Both the position numbers and the translations under genes were made by a program. A DNA stretch of 46,750 nt from an uncultured Prevotellaceae bacterium. Its GTDB lineage: Bacteria > Bacteroidota > Bacteroidia > Bacteroidales > Bacteroidaceae. The DNA lies in NCBI GenBank assembly GCA_902784615.1, contig CACZVN010000020.1, forward strand, positions 1 to 46,750. Reading direction: 5' to 3'. The notes beneath the pieces are model-generated. The model made no database searches. It was not told where the DNA came from and was given only the letters and a program-made list of their open reading frames with translations. Position 1 is the first letter of the stretch. Every line of letters begins with the position of its first letter. Below, in pieces: positions 1 through 8,394 of the stretch.

Positions 1-41
1 GTCTTGGAAGCAGTTCTTGTGTGTTTATGTCAAACCGCTTA

Positions 42-152
<111 letters not shown>

Positions 153-168
153 CTTTTTTCAAGGTGAG

Positions 169-200
169 GCCCTGAGTCAGCAATGATTCAGGGCTTTTTT
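169..200 (+). terminator. Rho-independent terminator of the rRNA operon
   Basis: An 11-bp stem (169-179 with 184-194, one G-U pair) closed by a GCAA tetraloop is followed directly by six T residues. It sits about 17 bp after the 5S gene, so it is the expected end of the rRNA transcript. Confidence 0.9.
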
Positions 201-255
201 GTATGCTATTACGTTAATCTTCCCAAAAACATGCTTTCATTTCCTTGAATCTTTG

Positions 256-263
256 TATATTTG
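256..263 (+). promoter_or_regulatory. -7 box (TATATTTG) of the first protein gene
   Basis: The box matches the Bacteroidetes TAnnTTTG element and ends only 4 nt before the ATG at 268. No good TTG -33 element is seen at the usual spacing. If used, the transcript would be almost leaderless. Confidence 0.5.
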
Positions 264-267
264 CGCT

Positions 268-786
268 ATGGATTGGCTTAGGTATCTCTTTGTGTGGCTT
301 AGCAGATTCAATCACTGTCGTGGTTTTGGTATCCAGTCGCCTTCGGATTACTGGTTTGTACGCTATGTGGTTAACGAGCATTGGCCCTACTACCAATATG
401 AGATATTGGGGAAGAATGATGACTGGCTGACGAGGAAACTAGGGAGACTCTATTTCCGTCTTGCCAATTGGAGACAACCGACTATTATTGAGAGCGATGG
501 CTATCAAGAATATATGCAGGCTGGGTGTAAGCGTGCGATGTTCGGTGAATCGTTGGAGATGGTCAGACTGACATTGGAGGGTGATTATCGTCGTCGCCTT
601 TCTTCTATATATAATAAGGTGTCAGATGATTCTGTCCTAATTGTAGAGGGAATCGGACATGACACTAACTTCTGGCGTGAACTGACTGAGGATAAAAGAG
701 TACGAGTCACTTTCGATCTTTATTACTGTGGTATCGTATTGTTTGATAAGAAGAGACATAAACAAAACTATATTATTAATTTCTAA
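268..786 (+). CDS. Conserved Bacteroidales protein, possible degenerate SAM methyltransferase relative
   Basis: A 172-aa protein that I recognise only by its ends. The N-terminus (RFNHCRGFGIQSP...FVRYVVNE) and the C-terminus (VTFDLYYCGIVLFD...QNYIINF) resemble a family of Bacteroidetes class I methyltransferase-like proteins that run RHGFGIHSP... to ...LGIVFF...HYI..F. No clear glycine-rich SAM-binding motif (such as E.G.G.G) is visible, and the protein is shorter than the roughly 200-260 aa I expect for those proteins, so activity is doubtful. The reading frame is open back to 199, but 268 is preferred because 199 lies inside the rRNA terminator T-run and a promoter box precedes 268. It lies 13 bp upstream of the corrinoid adenosyltransferase gene and probably shares its transcript. 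Confidence 0.7.
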   Translation: MDWLRYLFVWLSRFNHCRGFGIQSPSDYWFVRYVVNEHWPYYQYEILGKNDDWLTRKLGRLYFRLANWRQPTIIESDGYQEYMQAGCKRAMFGESLEMVRLTLEGDYRRRLSSIYNKVSDDSVLIVEGIGHDTNFWRELTEDKRVRVTFDLYYCGIVLFDKKRHKQNYIINF

Positions 787-799
787 CTGACAAGAATAG

Positions 800-1363
800 A
801 TGAAGATAACGAAAGTTTACACCCGAACGGGCGACAAAGGGGAAACAAGTCTTGTAGGAGGCGTGAGAATCAAGAAAAGCGATATTCGTCTGGAGGCCTA
901 TGGGACGGTAGATGAACTGAGTGCTCAGTTGGGTATGCTCGTTGCGATGATGGAGGAGGGAGAGGAACGACAATTCGTCATTCGGGTGCAGAACAACCTC
1001 TTCAACGTTTGTACCCATCTGGCCACAGACCAAAGTCAGACTCCGCTATACCCGTCAGCTCATTTGGCAGATGGTGAGATTTCACAGTTGGAAGAACGTA
1101 TTGATAAATTGATGAATGTTCTCCCGGAGCGGCAGGGCTTCGTTTTGCCTGGAGGAACACCTACAGCTGCACAGGCACATATCTGTCGGACGGTTTGTCG
1201 GCGGGCAGAACGGCGCATAGCAGCCTTGGCTGAGGTGGCTCAGATTGGAGTGGAAATGCAGCAGTATGTGAATAGATTAAGCGACTATCTCTTTGTCTTG
1301 GCGAAAATAATAAATTTTAACGCGGGTGTGAGTGAAATTGTCTGGCAAAATGTTTGCAGATAG
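800..1363 (+). CDS. PduO-type cob(I)yrinic acid a,c-diamide / cobalamin adenosyltransferase
   Basis: This 187-aa protein transfers the adenosyl group of ATP to reduced corrinoid, making adenosylcobalamin in the cytoplasm. The family ATP-binding motif TRTGDKGETSL is at residues 8-18, followed by YGTVDELSAQLG; the second half has LPGGTPTAAQAHICRTVCRRAER and YVNRLSDYLFVLA, which are the conserved corrinoid/ATP site segments. The length is normal for PduO-type enzymes. It follows the preceding gene by 13 bp. No other cobalamin genes are nearby, so it probably serves corrinoid salvage for B12-dependent enzymes such as methylmalonyl-CoA mutase; that role is inferred. Confidence 0.93.
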   Translation: MKITKVYTRTGDKGETSLVGGVRIKKSDIRLEAYGTVDELSAQLGMLVAMMEEGEERQFVIRVQNNLFNVCTHLATDQSQTPLYPSAHLADGEISQLEERIDKLMNVLPERQGFVLPGGTPTAAQAHICRTVCRRAERRIAALAEVAQIGVEMQQYVNRLSDYLFVLAKIINFNAGVSEIVWQNVCR

Positions 1364-1383
1364 GAAATAAATGATTACTTTTG
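1354..1383 (+). promoter_or_regulatory. Bacteroidetes-type promoter for the DUF2795 gene
   Basis: TTG at 1354-1356, 19 bp, then TACTTTTG at 1376-1383. The -33 element lies inside the 3' end of the adenosyltransferase gene, so the next gene can be transcribed on its own with a leader of about 35 nt. Confidence 0.65.
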
Positions 1384-1423
1384 CGCCTAAATTTAAAATT
1401 GAATATAACCAAAGACTAAGAAT

Positions 1424-1645
1424 ATGTATTGGACACTTGAATTAGCATCAAAATTAGAGGACGCGCCCTGGCCTGCTACCAAGGACGAATTGATTGATTA
1501 TGCAATACGTTCCGGTGCACCATTAGAGGTGCTTGAGAACCTGCAAGAAATAGAGGATGAGGGAGATGTCTATGAGAGTATTGAAGACATCTGGCCTGAT
1601 TACCCGACCAAAGAAGATTTCCTCTTCAACGAGGATGAGTATTAG
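1424..1645 (+). CDS. Small acidic DUF2795 family protein
   Basis: A 73-aa, strongly acidic cytosolic protein (MYWTLELASKLEDAPWPATK...EDFLFNEDEY). The pattern of an N-terminal helix, 'WPATKDELIDYA.R.GAP..VLENLQ.' and an acidic tail is that of DUF2795 proteins, which are common single genes in Bacteroidetes. Its function is not known. It has its own promoter and is followed by a strong terminator, so it is probably a monocistronic, well expressed gene. Confidence 0.9.
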   Translation: MYWTLELASKLEDAPWPATKDELIDYAIRSGAPLEVLENLQEIEDEGDVYESIEDIWPDYPTKEDFLFNEDEY

Positions 1646-1670
1646 AGTGACCGCTTGACTCTAAGCAACA

Positions 1671-1722
1671 GAACACCAACGAGACAGAAGATGACCACCT
1701 TTTGTCTCGTTGGTGTTCTTAT
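1671..1722 (+). terminator. Strong hairpin terminator after the DUF2795 gene
   Basis: A perfect 16-bp stem (1671-1686 with 1703-1718) with a 16-nt loop begins 25 bp after the stop codon. The following T-run is weak (TTATT), but the stem strength and position support termination. Confidence 0.75.
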
Positions 1723-1837
1723 TACCCAAACGGTGGTGAGAACTGTTGGGTGTGTTAACAGGATATAATTATTTAAAATTATACCGAAGAATAGATGTTT
1801 GAAATCTACTAACTGAAAATTTTTGTCTATTTCTCTT

Positions 1838-1866
1838 TTGTATTATAGATAAAAAATGTACCTTTG
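1838..1866 (+). promoter_or_regulatory. Promoter of the TolC-MacAB-LytSR operon
   Basis: TTG at 1838-1840, 18 bp, then TACCTTTG at 1859-1866, about 20 nt before the first ATG at 1889. It is a close match to the Bacteroidetes consensus and is the only clear promoter before the six-gene operon. Confidence 0.7.
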
Positions 1867-1888
1867 CAGACGAAAACAATAGAAATAC

Positions 1889-3238
1889 ATGATGAGTATG
1901 AAGATAAAGACGTTATTAATGGCAGGTCTTATGGCTATAGGACCTGTTAATCTGAGTGCCCAGAAACAATGGACACTGCAGGATTGCATTGACTATGCAA
2001 TGGAAAACAACATCACACTCCAGAAGTCGAAATTACAGAAACAATCGGCTACTGAAGACTTGAAGGGTGCCAAGGCAGCATTGCTGCCGACACTGAGTGC
2101 ATCGACCAATCAGAGTTTGGGATATCAGCCTTGGAAAGACACGGGTATTGCCACGGTGACGAACGGTACAGTAAACACAAAGGTTGATAAGACCTCTTAT
2201 AATGGCAGTTACTCGCTGAGTGGACAGTGGACAGTATGGAACGGAAATCGTAACATAAACACTGTCAAGTTGGATCAGCTCTCGGAGGAACAAGCAGAAC
2301 TCTCTACACAGGAAACGGCCAATTCTATCCAGGAACGTATTGCACAGATATATGCTCAGATACTCTATCTTGATGAAAACGTGAAGGTGAATGAGCAGAT
2401 GCTGGAGACCAGTCTGAAGAACGAGGATCGCGGACGGGAGATGGTCGCTGTAGGTAAGATGTCGAAGGCTGATCTGGCCCAACTCTCCGCCCAACGTGCC
2501 AACGATGAGTATAATATCGTGGAGGCTAAGAGCCAGTTGATAAACTACAAACTCCAGTTGAAGCAGTTGTTGGAGATCACCGATGAGGAATTGTTCGACG
2601 TTGCCATCCCTGAGATTAGAGACGAACTTATTTTGGCGGAACTTCCTTCTATGCAGTCGGTCTATGAGCAAGCCCTGTTAAGCCGTCCCGAGATTGAGCG
2701 TATGCAGTTATCCATCAAGAGTAGTGAAGTCAGCGTATCGCTGGCCAAGGCCGGTTGGATGCCGAGCGTGAATCTGACAGGTGGCGTGACTACCTCAACG
2801 AACTCGCTGAGCTCAAATGGATGGGGAACGCAGATCAAGACCAACACCAATGCCTCGCTGGGACTTGGGGTGAGTGTGCCCATCTACGACGGCCGCTCCA
2901 CGAAGACATCCGTGAACAAGGCTAAGATCCAGCAGTTACAAGCTCGCCTTGACCTGTTGGATCAGCAGAAGACACTTTATTCAGATATTCAGCAGTTTTG
3001 GTTGAATGCCTGGACAAACCAGCAGAAGTATCAGGCTGCCAAAAGCAGTGTGGAGAGTGCCCAGCAGAGCTATGACCTGCTGTCAGAGCAGTTCCGCTTA
3101 GGTCTGAAGAATATTGTGGAACTGATGACTGGTAAAGACAACCTGCTTTCTGCTCAGCAGAACCAGTTGCAGTCGAAGTATCTGACACTCTACAACCAGC
3201 AGATGCTCCATTTCTATCAGGGAGGAGAGATTAAATAG
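1889..3238 (+). CDS. TolC family outer membrane efflux protein
   Basis: A 449-aa protein with a signal peptide (KIKTLLMAGLMAIGPVNLSAQ) followed at once by the TolC-family start 'WTLQDCIDYAMENNITLQ'. Two OEP repeats follow, with long heptad-rich coiled-coil stretches around residues 130-230 and 350-430, and the conserved AGWMPSVNLTGG strand. It should form the trimeric outer membrane channel of the tripartite exporter whose other parts are the next three genes. Three candidate start codons (1889, 1892, 1898) lie close together; the last gives the tidiest signal peptide. The gap to the adaptor gene is 27 bp. Confidence 0.95.
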   Translation: MMSMKIKTLLMAGLMAIGPVNLSAQKQWTLQDCIDYAMENNITLQKSKLQKQSATEDLKGAKAALLPTLSASTNQSLGYQPWKDTGIATVTNGTVNTKVDKTSYNGSYSLSGQWTVWNGNRNINTVKLDQLSEEQAELSTQETANSIQERIAQIYAQILYLDENVKVNEQMLETSLKNEDRGREMVAVGKMSKADLAQLSAQRANDEYNIVEAKSQLINYKLQLKQLLEITDEELFDVAIPEIRDELILAELPSMQSVYEQALLSRPEIERMQLSIKSSEVSVSLAKAGWMPSVNLTGGVTTSTNSLSSNGWGTQIKTNTNASLGLGVSVPIYDGRSTKTSVNKAKIQQLQARLDLLDQQKTLYSDIQQFWLNAWTNQQKYQAAKSSVESAQQSYDLLSEQFRLGLKNIVELMTGKDNLLSAQQNQLQSKYLTLYNQQMLHFYQGGEIK

Positions 3239-3265
3239 AGGTAAAGAATAATAAGTTGAAGATAT

Positions 3266-4486
3266 ATGAAAAAAATCGGTAAGAAAGGTTGGACCGGTAT
3301 CGGTGTAGTCGCTGTGCTGATCGTCGCATGGTTCCTCCTGAGAGGTGGAAAGAAAGAAGAGAAGGTGTCGTTCGACACTGCTAAGGTGGAGAATACGAAT
3401 ATCCAGACCAGTATTACGGCCACAGGAACTATCGAGCCTGTGACGAGCGTTACGGTGGGTACTCAGGTCTCTGGTATTGTGTCAAAACTCTATGTTGATT
3501 ACAATTCCGTAGTGAAAAAGGGACAGGTCATCGCGGAACTCGATCGTACAAACCTCATCAGTGAGCTGAATACGGCCAGGGCAAACCTCTCGAGTGCTCA
3601 GAGCACAGCTGCCTATGAGCTGTCTAACTATAATAGGTACAAGACTCTCTACGATAAGGGTTTGGTCAGTGCCGATGAATATGAAAGTGCACTTCTCTCT
3701 TATCAGAAGGCAAAGGAACAGGTGAATACTTCGCGCGAGAGTGTGCAGAAAGCACAGACGAATCTCGGCTATGCTACGATTACCTCACCTATCGATGGTG
3801 TGATTCTTTCGAAATCTGTGGAGGAAGGTCAGACGGTGGCAGCCTCGTTTAATACGCCAGAACTTTTTGTGATTGCTCAGGACCTGACGAACATGCGTGT
3901 GATTGCCGACATTGACGAGGCTGATATCGGTGGTGTGAAGGAAGGACAGCGTGTCACCTTTACCGTAGATGCATTCCCCGACGACTCTTTCGAGGGTGCT
4001 GTGACTCAAGTACGCCAGCAGGCTACCACTGAGAGTAATGTGGTGACCTACGAGGTTGTGATCTCGGCTCCCAACAAAGACCTGAAGCTGAAGCCTGGTC
4101 TGACAGCCAACGTTACCATCTTCACGTTGGAGAAGAACAATGTGCTGGCCGTGCCTTCCAAGGCTCTGCGCTTCATTCCTAACGAGGCTTTCCTGAAGAA
4201 AGGTGAGGTCATTGACGATTGCGAGGGCGACCATAAACTTTGGACGAAGGAAGGTAATGTGTTCAAGGCTCACAAAGTGGAAACAGGCACTTCCAATGGT
4301 GTGATGACGGAGATCGTTGGTGGTATACAAGCTGGTACAGAGGTACTTACTGACTTCAATATTTCCGGCGGCGACGCGGTAATGCCTGAACAGCAGGCCA
4401 GCAACCCCTTTATGCCACGTCCGAGAAACAACAATAACAACAATAAGAGCGGACAGAGCGGAAATGCTGCTCCCCCAAGACAATAA
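3266..4486 (+). CDS. MacA-like periplasmic adaptor (HlyD/RND adaptor family)
   Basis: A 406-aa membrane fusion protein. Residues 9-28 form one inner membrane helix (GIGVVAVLIVAWFLL), then comes the first lipoyl half motif GTIEPVTSVTVGTQVSG, an alpha-hairpin of about 95 residues, the second lipoyl half 'GYATITSPIDGVILSKSVEEGQTV', and beta-barrel and membrane-proximal domains. The C-terminus is a low-complexity Asn/Pro tail (PRNNNNNNKSG), which is not a family feature. It links the MacB-like ATPase/permease to the TolC-like channel. Its stop codon overlaps the next start by one base (TAATG), so the two are translationally linked. Its substrate cannot be read from sequence; MacA relatives work with peptide, macrolide or lipid exporters. 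Confidence 0.94.
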   Translation: MKKIGKKGWTGIGVVAVLIVAWFLLRGGKKEEKVSFDTAKVENTNIQTSITATGTIEPVTSVTVGTQVSGIVSKLYVDYNSVVKKGQVIAELDRTNLISELNTARANLSSAQSTAAYELSNYNRYKTLYDKGLVSADEYESALLSYQKAKEQVNTSRESVQKAQTNLGYATITSPIDGVILSKSVEEGQTVAASFNTPELFVIAQDLTNMRVIADIDEADIGGVKEGQRVTFTVDAFPDDSFEGAVTQVRQQATTESNVVTYEVVISAPNKDLKLKPGLTANVTIFTLEKNNVLAVPSKALRFIPNEAFLKKGEVIDDCEGDHKLWTKEGNVFKAHKVETGTSNGVMTEIVGGIQAGTEVLTDFNISGGDAVMPEQQASNPFMPRPRNNNNNNKSGQSGNAAPPRQ

Positions 4487-5250
4487 TGACTATGGCTGAA
4501 GATAATAGAAAAGTCGTCATTGAACTGCAGAATGTGAAGCGCTACTTCCAGGTGGGCTCCGAGACAGTGAAGGCTCTGCGGGGCGTCTCGTTCAAGATCT
4601 ATGAGGGCGAGTTCGTCACTATTCAGGGCACTTCTGGCTCTGGCAAATCGACACTGTTGAACCAGTTGGGCTGTCTTGATACCCCTACAAGTGGGGAATA
4701 CTTTCTCGACGGTATCAGTGTGCGTACGATGTCGAAGACTCAGCGAGCCCGTCTGCGTAACCGTAAGATCGGTTTCGTGTTCCAGAACTATAACCTGCTG
4801 GCGAAGACTACGGCTTTAGAAAATGTGGAGTTACCACTGATGTACAATTCGGAGATATCCGCTGTTGAGCGACGTGAGAAAGCCATGAAGGCCTTGCAGG
4901 CTGTCGGATTGGGCGACCGTATGTATCACAAGTCCAACCAGATGTCGGGTGGTCAGATGCAGCGCGTGGCCATCGCCCGCGCTCTGGTTAACGATCCAGC
5001 CGTGCTCCTTGCCGACGAGGCGACAGGTAACCTTGATACCCGTACTTCGTTTGAGATGCTGGTACTCTTCCAAGAGCTTTATAAGCAGGGCAACACGATC
5101 ATTTTCGTGACTCACAACCCCGAGATTGCCGAATATAGTAGTCGAAATATCAACCTGCGTGACGGCAAGATCCGCGAAGATACCATTAATACGAATATCA
5201 AGTCGGCAGCTGACGCTCTTGCCCTGCTGCCAGCACCACAGGATGATTGA
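4486..5250 (+). CDS. MacB/LolD-type ABC transporter ATP-binding protein
   Basis: A 254-aa nucleotide-binding subunit with all ABC motifs: Walker A GTSGSGKST at residues 48-56, Q-loop Gln100, signature SGGQMQR at 154-160, Walker B VLLADE at 173-178 and H-loop His210. The 'NLDTRTSFEMLVLFQELYKQGNTIIFVTHN' part is typical of the MacB/LolD/FtsE branch. In E. coli MacB this domain is fused to the permease; here they are separate genes, as is common in Bacteroidetes. The start may be ATG 4486 (overlapping the adaptor stop) or ATG 4492. Confidence 0.95.
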   Translation: MTMAEDNRKVVIELQNVKRYFQVGSETVKALRGVSFKIYEGEFVTIQGTSGSGKSTLLNQLGCLDTPTSGEYFLDGISVRTMSKTQRARLRNRKIGFVFQNYNLLAKTTALENVELPLMYNSEISAVERREKAMKALQAVGLGDRMYHKSNQMSGGQMQRVAIARALVNDPAVLLADEATGNLDTRTSFEMLVLFQELYKQGNTIIFVTHNPEIAEYSSRNINLRDGKIREDTINTNIKSAADALALLPAPQDD

Positions 5251-5270
5251 ACATTGAAAATTGAAGATTA

Positions 5271-6488
5271 ATGAATATATTGAATCTATTTAAGGTCAGC
5301 CTGAAGGCGGTGGCGAACAATAAGATGCGTTCGTTCCTCTCCATGTTGGGTATTATCATTGGTGTGGCTGCTGTCATCATCATGATGAGCATTGGACAGG
5401 GCTCCAAGGAGAGCATCCGCGCCGAACTCTCCACGATGGGAACCAACTTGCTTACCATCCGCCCGGGGGCAGATATGCGTGGAGGCGTGCGCCAGGATCC
5501 TTCAAGTATGCAGACACTTAAGATGGCCGATTACGAGCGTATCCTCCGCGAGAAGAGGTTTGTGACGAAGGTGTCGCCTGAGGTTACTGCCAGCGGTCAG
5601 GCCATTTATGGTAATAATAATACCAATGCCTCGATGTATGGTGAGAGCATTGACTATCTCGACATCAAACAATGGCCTGTTGAGGAAGGCGAGTGCTTTA
5701 CTGAGGAGGACATTAAAAAGGCCGCCAAGGTCGTAGTGGTTGGAACCACCATCGTGAAAGAACTCTTCGGTGAAAATGTCGATCCCATTGGCAAGACCAT
5801 CCGTTTTAAGAGCATCCCGATGCGTGTCATTGGCGTACTGAAGTCCAAAGGCTATAACTCGTGGGGTATGGATCAGGACAACGTGATTATCGCACCTTAT
5901 ACGACGGTGATGAAGCGTATTGCTGCCCAGACCTATTTCTCAAGCATCGTCTGCTCGGCTGTCACTGAGGAACTTTCTGATGCCGCCATTGAGGAACTGA
6001 CACAGATCTTGCGTGATAACCATAAACTGAAGGAGGATGCTGACGACGACTTCACCATCCGTTCACAGGCAGAGATGATGGAAACGATGTCGAGTACGAT
6101 GGATACCGTGACGATCATTCTTGTTGTGGCAGCCGCCTTCTCGCTGTTAGTGGCAGGTATTGGCATCATGAATATCATGCTGGTGTCGGTGACGGAGCGC
6201 ACTAAGGAGATCGGTCTCCGTATGGCCGTAGGCGCCACAGGTCCCGTTATCTCTCTACAGTTCCTCATTGAGTCGGTATTGATATCCGTCACTGGCGGAC
6301 TGATAGGTGTCATTGTCGGAGTTGGGGCCAGTGCCTTTGTGTCGTCGTTTGGTATGCCGTCGAGTGTTCCTGCTTGGTCTATCTACGTGTCGTTCCTCGT
6401 TTGTGTGTTTATCGGTGTGCTTTTTGGCTATATCCCTGCTCAGAAAGCCGCCAACATGGATCCAATAGAAGCTATTCGACATGAATAA
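5271..6488 (+). CDS. MacB-type ABC transporter permease (FtsX family)
   Basis: A 405-aa permease with a first membrane helix at about residues 21-42 (FLSMLGIIIGVAAVIIMMS), a periplasmic MacB_PCD domain of about 230 residues, and the C-terminal FtsX domain with three helices and the conserved 'GIGIMNIMLVSVTERTKEIG' coupling segment; it ends with the family tail 'A.NMDPIEAIRHE'. It pairs with the preceding ATPase to drive mechanotransmission through the MacA-like adaptor and TolC-like channel. Its last 8 bp overlap the histidine kinase gene, tying regulator and transporter together. Confidence 0.95.
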   Translation: MNILNLFKVSLKAVANNKMRSFLSMLGIIIGVAAVIIMMSIGQGSKESIRAELSTMGTNLLTIRPGADMRGGVRQDPSSMQTLKMADYERILREKRFVTKVSPEVTASGQAIYGNNNTNASMYGESIDYLDIKQWPVEEGECFTEEDIKKAAKVVVVGTTIVKELFGENVDPIGKTIRFKSIPMRVIGVLKSKGYNSWGMDQDNVIIAPYTTVMKRIAAQTYFSSIVCSAVTEELSDAAIEELTQILRDNHKLKEDADDDFTIRSQAEMMETMSSTMDTVTIILVVAAAFSLLVAGIGIMNIMLVSVTERTKEIGLRMAVGATGPVISLQFLIESVLISVTGGLIGVIVGVGASAFVSSFGMPSSVPAWSIYVSFLVCVFIGVLFGYIPAQKAANMDPIEAIRHE

Positions 6489-7503
6489 GAAACTGACTGT
6501 TTTTCTGCATGTGGGTTTTTGGGCGTTCATGTTCCTCTCGCCGCTGACGTATATGCGAGGCACAGGTGTGACACTTGAAAAATACCTGATGAATTGCATG
6601 TCGCCACTGCTGATGATGTTGGTGTTCTACGTGAACTATCTTTGGCTGACACCGAAATATTTTGTCGCGGGCAAGCACCGCTATTATCTGCTGATAAACA
6701 CTGTAATGGTGATTTGTCTAGGTTTCTTTCACCATTACTGGATGAGCTATGCTCAAGGGCTTCTCTTGGATGTACCGCAACGGCATATCGCGATGATTGA
6801 TGCCATGTTTTTCTTGTTGCGTGATATCATCGATCTGGCTATCTTTGCCATGATGTCCACAGCTTTGGTACTGGCTTTCCGATGGCAGCGTAATGAGGAT
6901 GCGCGTTTGGAAGCCGAAGCTGCTCGTACAAAGGCAGAACTGAAGAATCTGCGCTATCAGATCAATCCTCATTTTCTGTTAAATACGTTGAACAATATCT
7001 ATGCACTAACTGCCATTGACCAGACACGTGCTCAGGATGCTATCCAGCAACTTAGCAAGCTCTTGAGCCATCTGCTTTATGATCAGGAGGAGATCGTCAA
7101 TCTTGACAATGAGGTACGATTCCTGGAGAACTATACCAATCTGATGCGTCTCCGCCTGCCGCCAAGCGTAGAGGTTACCTTTACCTATGAACCGCCTGAG
7201 CAGCCTATCATGGTTGTTCCCCTGTTGGTCGTGTCGCTGGTGGAAAATGCTTTCAAGCATGGTATCAGTCCCACGTTGCCCAGTTTCATCCGTATCCACA
7301 TCTTCACAATCGGAAAGAAGGTCGTTTACAACATTGAGAACTCAAATCATCCTAAAACAGAGAAGGATCATAGTGGACACGGAATAGGGCTCCAACAGGT
7401 ACAGCACCGTCTTGATCTCTCTTATCCCGACCGCTATGAGTGGATTCATGGGGTTTCTGACGATGGAAAAGTATATAAATCAACAATAAAACTAGATATA
7501 TGA
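6481..7503 (+). CDS. LytS/YehU-type sensor histidine kinase
   Basis: A 340-aa kinase with four predicted membrane helices in residues 8-135 and almost no periplasmic sensor domain, then a short coiled coil and the His_kinase domain with the phospho-acceptor His164 in NPHFLLNTLNNI, an N-box (LVENAFKHG) and a G-box (GHGIGLQQVQHRL). It probably senses the state of the membrane or of the adjacent transporter rather than a soluble ligand, as proposed for peptide-sensing kinases linked to ABC exporters; that is an inference. It overlaps the permease by 8 bp and the response regulator by 4 bp. Confidence 0.94.
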   Translation: MNKKLTVFLHVGFWAFMFLSPLTYMRGTGVTLEKYLMNCMSPLLMMLVFYVNYLWLTPKYFVAGKHRYYLLINTVMVICLGFFHHYWMSYAQGLLLDVPQRHIAMIDAMFFLLRDIIDLAIFAMMSTALVLAFRWQRNEDARLEAEAARTKAELKNLRYQINPHFLLNTLNNIYALTAIDQTRAQDAIQQLSKLLSHLLYDQEEIVNLDNEVRFLENYTNLMRLRLPPSVEVTFTYEPPEQPIMVVPLLVVSLVENAFKHGISPTLPSFIRIHIFTIGKKVVYNIENSNHPKTEKDHSGHGIGLQQVQHRLDLSYPDRYEWIHGVSDDGKVYKSTIKLDI

Positions 7504-8210
7504 TTATTTCTTGTGTAATTATCGATGACGAGCCTCTGGCTGCAGGATTGCTGGAGAGCTATGTGAAGAAAACACCTTATCTGAGTCTCAAAGGGACTTA
7601 TAACAGTGCTATTCAAGCCATGAAGGATCTGCGCGAGAACCCCGTGCAACTACTCTTTCTGGATATTCAGATGCCAGAGCTCAGTGGTATCGAGTTTGCT
7701 AAAATCCTGCCGAAGGAATCGAAGATCATCTTCTCCACAGCCTTCCCCCAGTATGCTATTGAGGGCTATAAGGTCAACGCACTTGACTACCTGCTGAAAC
7801 CTATCTCTTATGACGACTTCCTGAAGTCCACTGATAAGGCCTTGGAGTGGTTCTCCGTCTCAATGCGACAGGATATCTACAGGCGCGACCGCTTCATGCT
7901 GGTCAAGAGCGATTATAAACTACAACGTGTTGCATTGGATGACATCCTTTATATCGAAGGCCTGAAGGATTATGTGCGATTTTACTTGAAGGGTGGTGAG
8001 AAGGTGATGTCGCTGATGAGTATGAAAAAACTCGACGAGTATCTGCCCAAACCAGAATTCCTGCGTACCCACCGCTCTTTCATCGTCCACATGACCGAAG
8101 CCCCGCTTATTGATCGCTTCCGTATTGTCTTTGATGATGTGTATATCCCGATTTCAGAGAACTACAAGGAGGAGGTGCAACAGTACCTAGACCAGCATAC
8201 ACTGGTGTAG
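7500..8210 (+). CDS. LytTR family response regulator
   Basis: A 236-aa regulator. The receiver domain (residues 1-120) has the acidic pair Asp9/Asp10, phospho-acceptor Asp55 (LFLDIQMPELSG) and the lysine of LLKPI. The C-terminal LytTR DNA-binding domain (about 130-236) shows VKSDYKLQRVALDDILYIEG and FLRTHRSFIV. It is the last gene of the exporter operon, coupled to the kinase by an ATGA overlap. It most likely controls this operon itself; binding sites for LytTR proteins are imperfect direct repeats, but I see none I would call near 1838. Confidence 0.94.
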   Translation: MIISCVIIDDEPLAAGLLESYVKKTPYLSLKGTYNSAIQAMKDLRENPVQLLFLDIQMPELSGIEFAKILPKESKIIFSTAFPQYAIEGYKVNALDYLLKPISYDDFLKSTDKALEWFSVSMRQDIYRRDRFMLVKSDYKLQRVALDDILYIEGLKDYVRFYLKGGEKVMSLMSMKKLDEYLPKPEFLRTHRSFIVHMTEAPLIDRFRIVFDDVYIPISENYKEEVQQYLDQHTLV

Positions 8211-8303
8211 AAGGTGAGTGAGAATGAAAAGTGCGTTTTGCAAAAAGGAGGGGAAAAGGGCATAGATTTGCAAATAAATATAAAAAAGTGTGTTTCTTTA
8301 GCT

Positions 8304-8334
8304 TTTTCACCTTCTCACATTTTCACCTTCTCAC
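8304..8334. repeat. Tandem 16-bp repeat upstream of fba
   Basis: TTTTCACCTTCTCAC occurs twice in a row (8304-8318 and 8320-8334), just ahead of the fba -7 box. A related inverse sequence (AGAAGGTGAGTGAGAA) lies at 8208-8223 after the LytTR stop, so the spacer could fold into a weak long hairpin that ends the upstream operon. Confidence 0.6.
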
Positions 8335-8343
8335 TTTTTTTCT

Positions 8344-8351
8344 TAACTTTG
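8344..8351 (+). promoter_or_regulatory. -7 box (TAACTTTG) of fba
   Basis: The box matches TAnnTTTG exactly and lies 43 nt before the fba start. A clear TTG -33 element at the normal distance is not visible because that position is occupied by the TTTTCACC repeat. Confidence 0.6.
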
Positions 8352-8394
8352 CGGTCAGTTTATTAAGTTATTCATTTTAAACACAACTACAGTT

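Noticed and set aside
199-267. Upstream extension of the first protein gene to ATG 199
   Set aside because: The extra part begins in the T-run of the rRNA terminator and crosses a promoter box; the conserved N-terminus begins at 268.
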